DNA of 64,000 nt, taken from JABDIP01 sp965237625 (lineage in GTDB: Bacteria; Pseudomonadota; Alphaproteobacteria; DSM-16000; Inquilinaceae). Numbering within the stretch: position 1 is the stretch's first letter; each line of letters starts with the position of its first letter. Below the pieces are notes generated by a model. It saw only the letters and a program-made list of their open reading frames with translations. It was not told where the DNA came from and did no database searches. Below are positions 8,562 through 16,032 of the stretch, piece after piece. The position numbers and the translations under genes were made by a program. Location: the NCBI GenBank assembly GCA_965237625.1, contig CBDEGD010000028.1, forward strand, positions 1-64,000. The letters are read 5' to 3'.

Positions 8562-10226
8562 TCAGGATTTGGCGGGCGGCGGCGCCAAGGTACCCGTCAC
8601 CCAGACCGTCATCCCGTCCTTCTTGCCACGCACTTCCGTGACCCGGGATTCGAAGCCGTCGGTCCCCACCTCGGCGCGGTGGAAGACGTCCTCGGAAACC
8701 ACCAGCTGGGCGCCGAATTCCTTGGTCAGGCCTTCCAACCGGCTGGCGGTGTTCACCGCATCGCCGATGGCGGTCAGGGATTTGGCGCGGCCATAGCCCA
8801 TCTCGCCGACGATAACCGGACCCACATGGATGCCGATGCCCATGCGCAGGGGGGACGGCAGATCCTCGCCGAGCGAGCGGTTCAGCTCTTCAAGGCTCTC
8901 GGCCATGGCCCGGGCCGCAATCAGGGCGCGGCGGCAGCCTTCCGGCGCGCCGGACTCGACCCCGAACAGCGCCATCACGCCATCGCCGATGAACTTGTCG
9001 ATGCGCCCGCCGGACAGTTCCACCGCCTGTCCCATCAGCGAGAAGTACCGGTTCAGCACGAACACCACGTCGTAGGGCAGCTTGGCGTCGGAGAAGCTGG
9101 TGAAGCCGCGCAGATCGGCGAACAGGATGGCGATCTCACGCTCCTGGCCGGACAGGTACTCGGCCCGGGGGCTGGCGTCCCGAGCGCTGGCGGTCGGCGG
9201 CAGTAGCGGGGTGACCGCTAGATCGTGGCTCGGCCTCAGTTGGCAGGCAAGACGGACATCCGGCGGCGCCCCGATCCGGCGCAGGACCTTCTGCTCATCG
9301 GGCGATGCCGCTGGCAGGTTTTCCGCCCCGGCGCCGACTCGAATCCGACAAGTCGAGCAGCGGCCTCGGCCGCCGCAGACCGAGGCGTGCGGGATACCGG
9401 CCGCGCGGCTTGCTTCGAGCACCGTCAGCCCGGGTTGGATGCTGACCATGCGGTCGCCGGGATAGGTCAGGCGCGGTGCACCGGCGATCCGGCGGACCGC
9501 ATAAGGAACCCAGCGCGCTGCCAGCACAGCCGCGACAACGGCGGCAAAGCCCCATTGGAACCAGCCCGTGCCGGTGACGACGAAGTCGATCGACTCACGG
9601 GTCAGTTTGGCGCGCTCGAAGACCTGGTCGACAAAATCCGGTACTTGCTCGGCGAGGGCCAGAATTTCGAAACCAGACGAGACGATGCCCGCCAGTGCCA
9701 GCGCCGGCACCAGCACGGCGGCGGCGTAGAGAACCGGGACGGCAGCCGCATACCAGGGTTTCAGCTGCCACCAGTAATGCAGGCCGATACAGCCATGGGT
9801 CCAGGCCAGGACGAGGACGATCACTTGCTGGATGCCGCTGGCCGGCAGCGCGATCCAAAAGACCGTCTGGAGGTAGATGTAGTCGGTCTCCACGCCGAAC
9901 GCCCGCGCCGCGCCCATGGTGCCGATGACGTGTTCCGCCAAGAGGACCGGAATCAACAGGCCGAGAAGAAGCTGCGCCGCCTCCCAGGGTCGCATTCTCA
10001 AGGTCCGCCGCCGGTAGAGCGAGATCAGAGCGATGACCAGATGAACGATGAAGGCTGCCATCAGCAGCAGGTTCGAAAGCGGGTTGCTCCAAACCACGCG
10101 GAAGATTTCCAGCCCGTCATTCGCCGTCTCCAGCGAGACCAGCCCGACCGCGTGGTTGATCAGATGGCTGAGGATGAAGGCGAACAGGATGAGGCCGCTG
10201 GCCGACCGTAAACGCGCGATGATCAT
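8562..10226 (-). CDS. membrane adenylate cyclase with [2Fe-2S] ferredoxin domain (CyaC-like)
   Basis: A 554-residue fusion. Residues 1-245 contain about six membrane segments with several His in or near helices (H21, H25, H62, H99, H144, H150), resembling the diheme succinate-dehydrogenase-type anchor. Residues 250-340 are a plant-type [2Fe-2S] ferredoxin with C284, C290, C293 and C328. Residues 360-545 are a class III cyclase domain with metal-binding Asp in FADLRGF and GDGVMALFG and the signature GDAVNTASRLEGL. The architecture matches the redox/quinone-responsive CyaC cyclase described in Sinorhizobium meliloti. The role (cAMP made in response to the respiratory chain state) is inferred from that family. 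Confidence 0.88.
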   Translation of the reverse strand: MIIARLRSASGLILFAFILSHLINHAVGLVSLETANDGLEIFRVVWSNPLSNLLLMAAFIVHLVIALISLYRRRTLRMRPWEAAQLLLGLLIPVLLAEHVIGTMGAARAFGVETDYIYLQTVFWIALPASGIQQVIVLVLAWTHGCIGLHYWWQLKPWYAAAVPVLYAAAVLVPALALAGIVSSGFEILALAEQVPDFVDQVFERAKLTRESIDFVVTGTGWFQWGFAAVVAAVLAARWVPYAVRRIAGAPRLTYPGDRMVSIQPGLTVLEASRAAGIPHASVCGGRGRCSTCRIRVGAGAENLPAASPDEQKVLRRIGAPPDVRLACQLRPSHDLAVTPLLPPTASARDASPRAEYLSGQEREIAILFADLRGFTSFSDAKLPYDVVFVLNRYFSLMGQAVELSGGRIDKFIGDGVMALFGVESGAPEGCRRALIAARAMAESLEELNRSLGEDLPSPLRMGIGIHVGPVIVGEMGYGRAKSLTAIGDAVNTASRLEGLTKEFGAQLVVSEDVFHRAEVGTDGFESRVTEVRGKKDGMTVWVTGTLAPPPAKS

Positions 10227-10344
10227 GCCCGGCCCCTCGATCCGTTAGCGCCCGCCCGAGATTCCGCCCGCTGACCCAGATCAACGCCGCCGCGTGCCGA
10301 CTCTGATAATTTCGGCATCATGAAATTATTGGTCGGGGGATGGG

Positions 10345-10533
10345 ATGACACTCAGACACTGGCCAGTGGTGATCGGGGGCGAACGAGTCGGCGATCTCGT
10401 CTCATTGGAACAGAAGGTGGTGTTCTACACCACGGTTCCGTCCCTTGCCCATCTGGACGGCAAGATCTTCAACAGCTCCGCCGAGGCCGAGGCGGAAATT
10501 CAGAGTGTGATCGCGCCTGACAGGGCAGCCTGA
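10345..10533 (+). CDS. small hypothetical protein (62 aa)
   Basis: A 62-residue product starting MTLRHWPVVIGGERVGDLVS and containing VVFYTTVPSLAHLDGKIFNS. A GGGGGATGGG stretch just upstream can serve as ribosome-binding site. The composition is protein-like and it stands alone between the divergent cyclase and the convergent oxygenase gene, so it is not a shadow of another gene. No known domain is recognised. A short hairpin (CCGCTG arms, 10540-10557) follows it. Confidence 0.5.
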   Translation: MTLRHWPVVIGGERVGDLVSLEQKVVFYTTVPSLAHLDGKIFNSSAEAEAEIQSVIAPDRAA

Positions 10534-10564
10534 CAGGGTCCGCTGAAGCTGCAGCGGGTGCCGG

Positions 10565-11746
10565 TCATTGCAAGGCGATCAACCCCTCGCGCACCAGACG
10601 ACGGGCCAGCACGAGCTTGCCTTCATCGTCCAGATCGCCGGGCAGGTCGCGAACCTTGAAGCTTGAAGTTTCAAGTGCAAAGCGGATCGCCGGCCCGGCA
10701 TGGTCCGGCAGGCTGATCTCTTTTCCGTAGCAATCGATCCGCACGGTGTCCGGTGTTTCGGTCAACCGATAGATCAAGCCCGGCCGCGCGCCCGCGATGC
10801 TGTCGACGGACAGGCTCTCCAGACGGGCCAACTGACCCATCTGGCCCTGCAACATGGGATGCCGGGTCGACACCAGATCGTCGACGAAGTGATCCAGGAC
10901 CTCGTCCAGGTCGGCCGCCTTGGACAGGTGATCGATCAGCATCGAAAAGTGTTGCCGCGCATTGGCCCGGTCGAACTCTTCCCGGGCGAATCCGGGGGGC
11001 AGCGATTTGCGGAACGCCGGGTCCTTCAGCGCCACCGCCGACAGCGCGTCCAGCATAAGATCGGTCCAGCTATTCGCCATCACGCCGGTGGTGATGTGCA
11101 GCGAGATCTCGTCATTGGATGTGGCGTCGTGAACCAGCCCGCGCGGGATGTAGAGCATGTCGCCAGGATGCAGGGTGAAGCTCTGTTTCACGTCGCCCAG
11201 CGGATGCACGGCGCTGTCGAAATGCTGGCCCTTCAGCGGCAGTTCGACCGGCGTCTCGAAGATCTGCCAGTTCTTGCTTCCGGCGATCTGCAAGACGAAG
11301 ACATCATGGGTGTCGTAGTGGGGCTTGAAGCCCTGGGCATTGCCCGGGGTCATATAGATGTTGGTCTGGAACCGCGAGCTGAACTCGCGCTCCATGGCCC
11401 GGCAGAAGGCAGCCAGGGACGGCACCCTGGTATGCAGCTGCGGCAGGATGATGGTCGCGCCGTCGGCGAAGAATTGATACAGCTTCGCCACATCCACCAT
11501 GCCGCTGCGGTAGGTGTATTGATGGCCGCGGATATCCTCGGCCGAGCTGACCAGCTGCAGATCGGGTTGGGACAGGTTCAGGGTCGTGATGACCCGGTCG
11601 ATCTCGTCGAGCGACAGCAGCGGGTCGAAATAGCCCGGCGCGTTCCTGGAGATCAGCAGCGGACGCTGTTCCCAATAGGCGTCAAAGAACTGGTCGCGGC
11701 CGGTCGGATCGATGATCCACTGCAGCGAGAAATCCGGGGTATGCAT
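10565..11746 (-). CDS. JmjC-domain cupin, ribosomal-oxygenase-like
   Basis: A 393-residue protein related to the 2-oxoglutarate/Fe(II) oxygenases of the RoxA/MINA53/NO66 group. The cupin starts near residue 95; the iron ligands are the HxD of GFKPHYDTHDVFVLQ and the distal His in DMLYIPRGLVHDA. NWQIFETP lies between them, as expected. The C-terminal part resembles the winged-helix tail of this group (LARRLVREGLIAL at the end). Bacterial homologues hydroxylate ribosomal protein residues, but the substrate here is not shown by the sequence. It stands 104 bases from the end of the repeat lipoprotein gene, same strand. Confidence 0.8.
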   Translation of the reverse strand: MHTPDFSLQWIIDPTGRDQFFDAYWEQRPLLISRNAPGYFDPLLSLDEIDRVITTLNLSQPDLQLVSSAEDIRGHQYTYRSGMVDVAKLYQFFADGATIILPQLHTRVPSLAAFCRAMEREFSSRFQTNIYMTPGNAQGFKPHYDTHDVFVLQIAGSKNWQIFETPVELPLKGQHFDSAVHPLGDVKQSFTLHPGDMLYIPRGLVHDATSNDEISLHITTGVMANSWTDLMLDALSAVALKDPAFRKSLPPGFAREEFDRANARQHFSMLIDHLSKAADLDEVLDHFVDDLVSTRHPMLQGQMGQLARLESLSVDSIAGARPGLIYRLTETPDTVRIDCYGKEISLPDHAGPAIRFALETSSFKVRDLPGDLDDEGKLVLARRLVREGLIALQ

Positions 11747-11850
11747 CGGCGTGCCCGAAGAAACGACGATCCGCGCTCCAGCGGCGCAGGGACGTACTCG
11801 AAGACTCCGGCCCGATCCGTCCTGGCGGGCCGACGAAGAACGCCGGCGGC

Positions 11851-12477
11851 CTAGTCGGTGTCGGCCGCGTCGGCGTAGCGGCCGCCATCGCTGTCGGCCG
11901 GGTCGCTGCCGCGCCCCTGCCCGGCGAAATCGGCATTGCGGCCGGTATCGCTGTCGGTAACGCTGCCGCCGCGACGACCACTGCCGCCGCCGACGGGGTC
12001 GGAATAAGCGCCGGTGTCGCTGTCGGACAAGCCGCTGCTGCGACTGCCCCGGCCGCCGCCCGCCGGGTCGGAATTCGGGCCGGTGTCGCTGTCGGAGATC
12101 CCGCTGCTACGCCCGGCGCCGGCCTGATCCGCATAGGCGCCGCCATCGGCATCGGTCGCACCGGACCCGCGCCCGGACCCGATACCATCGGCGTATTGCC
12201 CGGTGTCGGAATCGGTCACGCCGGATCCTCCGCTGCCGCCACGGCCGCCGCCTGCCGGATCGGCATAGGCACCGGCATCGGCATCGGAGAGGCCCGATCC
12301 GCCCCGGGATCCGCCGCCCGTTGTCGTGCAGCCGGTGGCCGAGGCGGCGCCAACGAAACTGGCGCCAACCACCGACAGCACCCGCCGCCGGCCCAATTTC
12401 GGGGCCGTGACGATATCCGTATCGGACAGGCTTTTCGGGATTCTGGAAGGACGTTTCGAGCGTTTCGGACCGGCCAT
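11851..12477 (-). CDS. lipoprotein of seven Asp-rich DxDxG repeats
   Basis: A 208-residue protein. A basic N-region followed by GRRRVLSVVGASFVGAASA and TGC suggests a signal with a twin-Arg-like motif and a possible lipobox. The mature part consists almost only of seven units of about 22 residues, e.g. SGLSDADAGAYADPAGGGRG, then VTDSDTGQYAD, ATDADGGAYAD, ISDSDTGPNSD, LSDSDTGAYSD, VTDSDTGRNAD and the last PADSDGGRYAD. The DxDxGxxxD core resembles a calcium-binding loop; this is inference. ATG 12477 was chosen because AGTGAGAG lies just before it; a GTG four codons upstream is possible. It is divergent from the secY paralogue. Confidence 0.75.
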   Translation of the reverse strand: MAGPKRSKRPSRIPKSLSDTDIVTAPKLGRRRVLSVVGASFVGAASATGCTTTGGGSRGGSGLSDADAGAYADPAGGGRGGSGGSGVTDSDTGQYADGIGSGRGSGATDADGGAYADQAGAGRSSGISDSDTGPNSDPAGGGRGSRSSGLSDSDTGAYSDPVGGGSGRRGGSVTDSDTGRNADFAGQGRGSDPADSDGGRYADAADTD

Positions 12478-12709
12478 CGGGGCTCTCACTTTTGTGCGGA
12501 TAAAGATTTACCTAAAACCCGACCTACACGAGATTCGTTAACGCCATCATAAATCCCCACATAGAAGGCCGGGTATCGATTGCCCATTGCGACCGACCCG
12601 TGGTTGCATTGCCTCAGCGGGAATTCCACATTCGACGTTTAAATGTCGTCGTGAACGGAAATCAATTCACCAGGGCGCCAATGCCTGGCGCGATCTTGCC
12701 AGGGGCGCC

Positions 12710-14050
12710 ATGACGGATTTTCAGCGACGGATCTGCTTCACGCTCGCAGCCCTGGCGGCTTATCGGCTGGGTACCCATATCCCGCTGCCGGGCATCGATA
12801 TCGACTTCCTGACCTCGCTCCATCGCACCGCCGATCCCCTCGTTCAGTATAACGATGAGCAGCTCAACGCGAACCTGCTGGCCAGCTTCTCAGTGTTCGC
12901 GCTGGGCGTGGTCCCTTACCTGACAGCGGCAATCCTGATGCGGCTGGCATCAGCCATCTCACCGCGTTTGAGGTCTTTGGAAAGGCGGTCACCGGCGGAC
13001 CGCCAAAGAATTGTCCGGGCGACACGCCTGCTCGCCATGCTGATTGCCGCCCTTCAGGCAGTCGGGCTGGCAATCGGCATGGAGTCTCTTGCCTTTTCCG
13101 TCTCCAGTCCTGGCCTGACATTTCGGTTCGGCGCGGCGGTGACAATGACGGCAGGTTTTGTCGTTATCATGTGGCTTTCCGATCAGATTTCACGGCGCGG
13201 GATCGGCAACGGGGTCGCGCTGATTCTGCTTGCCGGCATCGTGACCGACATACCTGGCATTCTTGCGCTCTTGGTTGAACTCACCAACACAAGGACCCTG
13301 ACTCTCGGGGTCGCGATCTCTCTTTTGTTATTCTCGGTGGCGGTCGTCGCCGGCATCGTATTCATCGAGCGGTCGGTTCGACACGTCTGGGTGCTGTATC
13401 CGAAACAAGAAATCGGCCAGCGTACCTTCGGCGGCCAATACGCCAGTATCCCCCTGAAGCTGAACAATGGCGGCTTCATACCGGCGTTCATCGTCGGGTG
13501 GCTGCTGACCCATTTATTCGCGCTGGCCACCTACATCCAATTCAGCGGAGGCGGATATACGATTGAGGACTGGCTGCGGTGGGGCTGGCCCGAACATCCG
13601 GTATATCTGTCGGTATCAGCGGTCTTGATTGTCGCCATGGCTTACATCTATGCGGTGGCACTGCTGGACCCGGGAGATTTTGCACGGCATCTGCAGGAAA
13701 GAGGCGCGGTGGCATTGCACGCAAAACCGGGCGCCGAAACCGAGCGCGCATTTCGCCGGCTGCTGCGAGGCCTGTCGCTTTTCGGCGGCGTCTACCTGGC
13801 GGTCATCTACCTGTTGCCCGAGATTCTATACGCCCTCATGCCCGTGCTGCCGGGCCCGATCGGCGGCATCGGCTTTCTGATCGCCACCGTCGTCGCAATG
13901 GATACGCTTGCCGATCTCGCCCATCGCTGGAACCTGGACTACGGAAGCAAGCCGGTCAGTGAAGAATTCGGCGACGCGGTGGCGATCGCGATGGAAATAC
14001 CGGATCAGCCGCGGGTCAGAGCAAAAGGCCCTAATGAAGCGGGCCGTTGA
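12710..14050 (+). CDS. divergent second SecY (SecY-family translocase paralogue)
   Basis: A 446-residue, full-length SecY-family protein with about ten membrane segments. Recognisable SecY blocks are YRLGTHIPLPGIDIDFL (TM1), SVFALGVVPYLTAAILMRL (TM2), RRGIGNGVALILLAGIV (cytoplasmic loop and TM5), then QYASIPLKLNNGGFIPAF before TM7 and YLLPEI in TM9. It departs from housekeeping SecY: the plug/TM2a segment lacks the usual SGG motif, the C4 loop reads ERSVRHVWVLYPKQ, and the C5 loop reads HAKPGAE where SecY normally has PGIRPG with the critical Arg. It is not in a ribosomal-protein operon, so it is an accessory paralogue. The start is at MTDFQRRI, after AGGGG. Confidence 0.85.
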   Translation: MTDFQRRICFTLAALAAYRLGTHIPLPGIDIDFLTSLHRTADPLVQYNDEQLNANLLASFSVFALGVVPYLTAAILMRLASAISPRLRSLERRSPADRQRIVRATRLLAMLIAALQAVGLAIGMESLAFSVSSPGLTFRFGAAVTMTAGFVVIMWLSDQISRRGIGNGVALILLAGIVTDIPGILALLVELTNTRTLTLGVAISLLLFSVAVVAGIVFIERSVRHVWVLYPKQEIGQRTFGGQYASIPLKLNNGGFIPAFIVGWLLTHLFALATYIQFSGGGYTIEDWLRWGWPEHPVYLSVSAVLIVAMAYIYAVALLDPGDFARHLQERGAVALHAKPGAETERAFRRLLRGLSLFGGVYLAVIYLLPEILYALMPVLPGPIGGIGFLIATVVAMDTLADLAHRWNLDYGSKPVSEEFGDAVAIAMEIPDQPRVRAKGPNEAGR

Positions 14051-14252
14051 ACAGCCAGGTTTCCACCGTATCCCAGGCGTGACGCTCGGTGCATTCCGGG
14101 TGGTGGTAGCGGAAGACCCGGGCGGCGGCTTCCATGGCCACGCTGTCCGGCGCGCCGCTGGCGATCATGCCGGAGAAGGCGCGTTCGACCGCGGCGCGGC
14201 AACGGCAGGTCTTCGGCGACGAGCCCGGCCCGCAATCGTCCCTGTGGGTCAT
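14031..14252 (-). CDS. small hypothetical protein downstream of fur
   Basis: A 73-residue protein starting MTHRDDCGPGSSPKTCRC, with YHHPECTERHAWDTVETWL near the end; Cys and His are frequent. It begins 10 bases after the fur stop on the same strand, so it is very likely cotranscribed with it. Its 3' end overlaps the convergent secY paralogue by 20 bases. I do not recognise a family; a metal-linked role is only a guess from residue content and context. Confidence 0.6.
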   Translation of the reverse strand: MTHRDDCGPGSSPKTCRCRAAVERAFSGMIASGAPDSVAMEAAARVFRYHHPECTERHAWDTVETWLFNGPLH

Positions 14253-14262
14253 CGCGTCGGGC

Positions 14263-14667
14263 CTAACGCTTTTTCTTGCGGCCATAAAGTTCCAGCCTGT
14301 GATCGACCAGATCGTAGCCGAGGACATCGGCGATCCGCTCTTTCAGCTCTTCCAATTCCTCGTTCTGGAATTCGATGACCTTGCCGGTCTCCAGATCGAT
14401 CAGATGGTGGTGATGCTCGAGATTGACCTCGAACCGCGAGAAATTATCATTGAAATCATGACGCTGAACCAAGTTCATCTCATCCAGAAGATGCAACGTC
14501 CGATAAACGGTTGCAATGCTGATGGAAGTATCGATCTCCTTGGCCCGCACATGGACGGTTTCGACCGATGGATGGTCTTCGGACTCCGTCAGCACCTGCA
14601 GGATCACCCGGCGCTGGCCGGTCATCTTCAGCCCCGCATCGATGCATTGCCGTTCCAGATCCGTCAT
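14263..14667 (-). CDS. fur: Fur/Mur family metal-responsive repressor
   Basis: A 134-residue protein with the winged-helix domain KMTGQRRVILQVL and ISIATVYRTLHLLDEMNLVQ (recognition helix), then the metal-binding FEVNLEHHHHLIDLETG and a C-terminal dimer domain ending VDHRLELYGRKKKR. It lacks C-terminal CxxC zinc pairs, as do many alphaproteobacterial Fur/Mur proteins. In this class Fur orthologues can sense manganese rather than iron (Mur), so the metal cannot be decided from the sequence. Confidence 0.88.
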   Translation of the reverse strand: MTDLERQCIDAGLKMTGQRRVILQVLTESEDHPSVETVHVRAKEIDTSISIATVYRTLHLLDEMNLVQRHDFNDNFSRFEVNLEHHHHLIDLETGKVIEFQNEELEELKERIADVLGYDLVDHRLELYGRKKKR

Positions 14668-14783
14668 ACGACCCCCTCTCGTCGCCGGGCGTCTCGGCGC
14701 CCGTTTGCCCGCTACAGAGAATACCTATCCACGGCGAGCCTGTCATCACCGGTACCGGTCTGCCGGTCCGAACCCCAGCACTT

Positions 14784-14920
14784 CCCCCTCACCCTCCCAC
14801 GGCTTCGCCGCGGGTCCCTCCCTCTCCCCGAGGGAGAGGGGAACTCAGGGCTGTCGTGAAAATGCCCTCTCCTCGGGGAGAGGGAGGGACCCGACGCGAA
14901 GCGTTGGGAGGGTGAGGGGG
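14784..14920. repeat. palindromic GC-rich intergenic repeat, family A copy 1
   Basis: Starts CCCCCTCACCCTCCCACGGC and ends with the inverse GGGAGGGTGAGGGGG; an inner pair (CCTCTCCCCGAGGGAGAGG and CCTCTCCTCGGGGAGAGG) lies in the middle. It can fold into a long cruciform or RNA hairpin. Other copies are at 22343-22397 (short), 25087-25229 and 31753-31886. Confidence 0.8.
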
Positions 14921-14958
14921 CGATCCTGGCTTGTCGGACCTGGCCTGAAATTGCCGCC

Positions 14959-15013
14959 TAGTGTCCCAATTCTGAAATTCGCCATAGCGAATTACAGGAT
15001 CAAAGGGACACTA
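14959..15013. repeat. nested palindrome 1
   Basis: Outer arms TAGTGTCCC and GGGACACTA (9 bases, perfect) enclose an inner stem CTGAAATTCGC / GCGAATTACAG with loop CATA and one A-A mismatch. It lies in the 419-base gap between fur and the SDR gene, immediately before a second nested palindrome. Confidence 0.7.
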
Positions 15014-15024
15014 TCTATATAATT

Positions 15025-15090
15025 CTAGTGTGATTCAGCTTCCAAATCTCGGCACATGAAATGTGCCGAACTTCAGAACCATCACACTAG
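15025..15090. repeat. nested palindrome 2, supplying the SDR stop codon
   Basis: Outer arms CTAGTGTGAT and ATCACACTAG (10 bases, perfect) enclose an inner stem CGGCACAT / ATGTGCCG with loop GAA. The right arm contains the TAG stop codon of the minus-strand SDR gene, so the element abuts the gene end exactly. It may be a terminator hairpin or a small MITE-like insertion. Confidence 0.7.
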
Positions 15091-15836
15091 ATGTTCCAGC
15101 CGCCGTCGATCACATGGGTCGCGCCGGTGCAGTAGGCCGACTCATCCGATGCCAGATAGACCGCCAGGGCAGCGATCTCCTCCGCCGTCCCCAGCCGGCC
15201 CATGGGCTGCCGGGCGACGAAGGCGGCATGGGCCGCCTCGTAATCCCCTTGCGCCCGCATGCGATCGTGCAGCGACGGCGTATCGACGGTTCCGGGGCAG
15301 ATGGCGTTGCAGCGGATACCGCGGCCCACATAATCGGCCGCCACCGATTTGGTCAGACCGACCACCGCCGCTTTGCTGGCCCCGTAGACGAACCGGTTGG
15401 GCACGCCTTTCAGGCTCGACGCCAGGGAGGACATGTTGACGATGCTGCCGCCGCCAGCCTCCAGCATGGCCGGCAGGAATGCCTTGATGGTCAGGAACAT
15501 GGATCGGACGTTGAGGTCGAAGGCCCGGTCCCAATCGGCGGCGTCGCAGTCCAGCACGGTGCCGTGATGGACGAAGCCGGCGCAGTTGAACAGCACGTCG
15601 ATGGCGCCGAGTTCCGCCGCCAGAGCGTCGACAGCCGCGGCGTCGGTCACGTCGAGATGCCGTGTCTGGATGTCCGGATGCTCTTCGGCCAGTGCCGCCA
15701 GCGCTTCGTCATTGATATCGGTGGCGACCACCGACGCCCCCTCGCGGACAAAGGCCAGCGCGCTGGCCCGCCCGATACCCTGGGCGGCGGCGGTGATCAC
15801 CGCCCGTTTGCCGGCCAATCTGCCTGTTGATGTCAT
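15087..15836 (-). CDS. SDR oxidoreductase, DHRS6/BDH2-like
   Basis: A 249-residue short-chain dehydrogenase. The cofactor motif is TAAAQGIGRASAL, the acidic residue after strand 2 is in ATDIND (NAD preference), NCAGFVHHG follows, the catalytic Ser is in NMSSLASS and the active-site pair is YGASK. The order VPNRFVYGASKAAVVGLTKS plus GRGIRCNAICPGTVDTPSL closely matches the DHRS6/type 2 3-hydroxybutyrate dehydrogenase and 2-keto-3-deoxy-L-fuconate dehydrogenase group. Which of these substrates is used cannot be decided here. Start MTSTGRLAGK chosen; the frame is open about 30 codons upstream without family similarity. Confidence 0.88.
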   Translation of the reverse strand: MTSTGRLAGKRAVITAAAQGIGRASALAFVREGASVVATDINDEALAALAEEHPDIQTRHLDVTDAAAVDALAAELGAIDVLFNCAGFVHHGTVLDCDAADWDRAFDLNVRSMFLTIKAFLPAMLEAGGGSIVNMSSLASSLKGVPNRFVYGASKAAVVGLTKSVAADYVGRGIRCNAICPGTVDTPSLHDRMRAQGDYEAAHAAFVARQPMGRLGTAEEIAALAVYLASDESAYCTGATHVIDGGWNI

Positions 15837-16032
15837 GCCGAATCCCCCGTGTCCGCTTGCCGGAAGCCATAGCACGACGCCATGGCCGGATCGACCGGCC
15901 GCGCAGTTTTTTGTTATGAACACTCGGCCAGAAGCAAGCCTGGCGAACGCCGATCGTCAATTCCACGGCCCACATCACGGTGACCGTCCACGATCGGCTC
16001 CTCGGCGACGCCTGGCCCAATGCGACCGGGCC

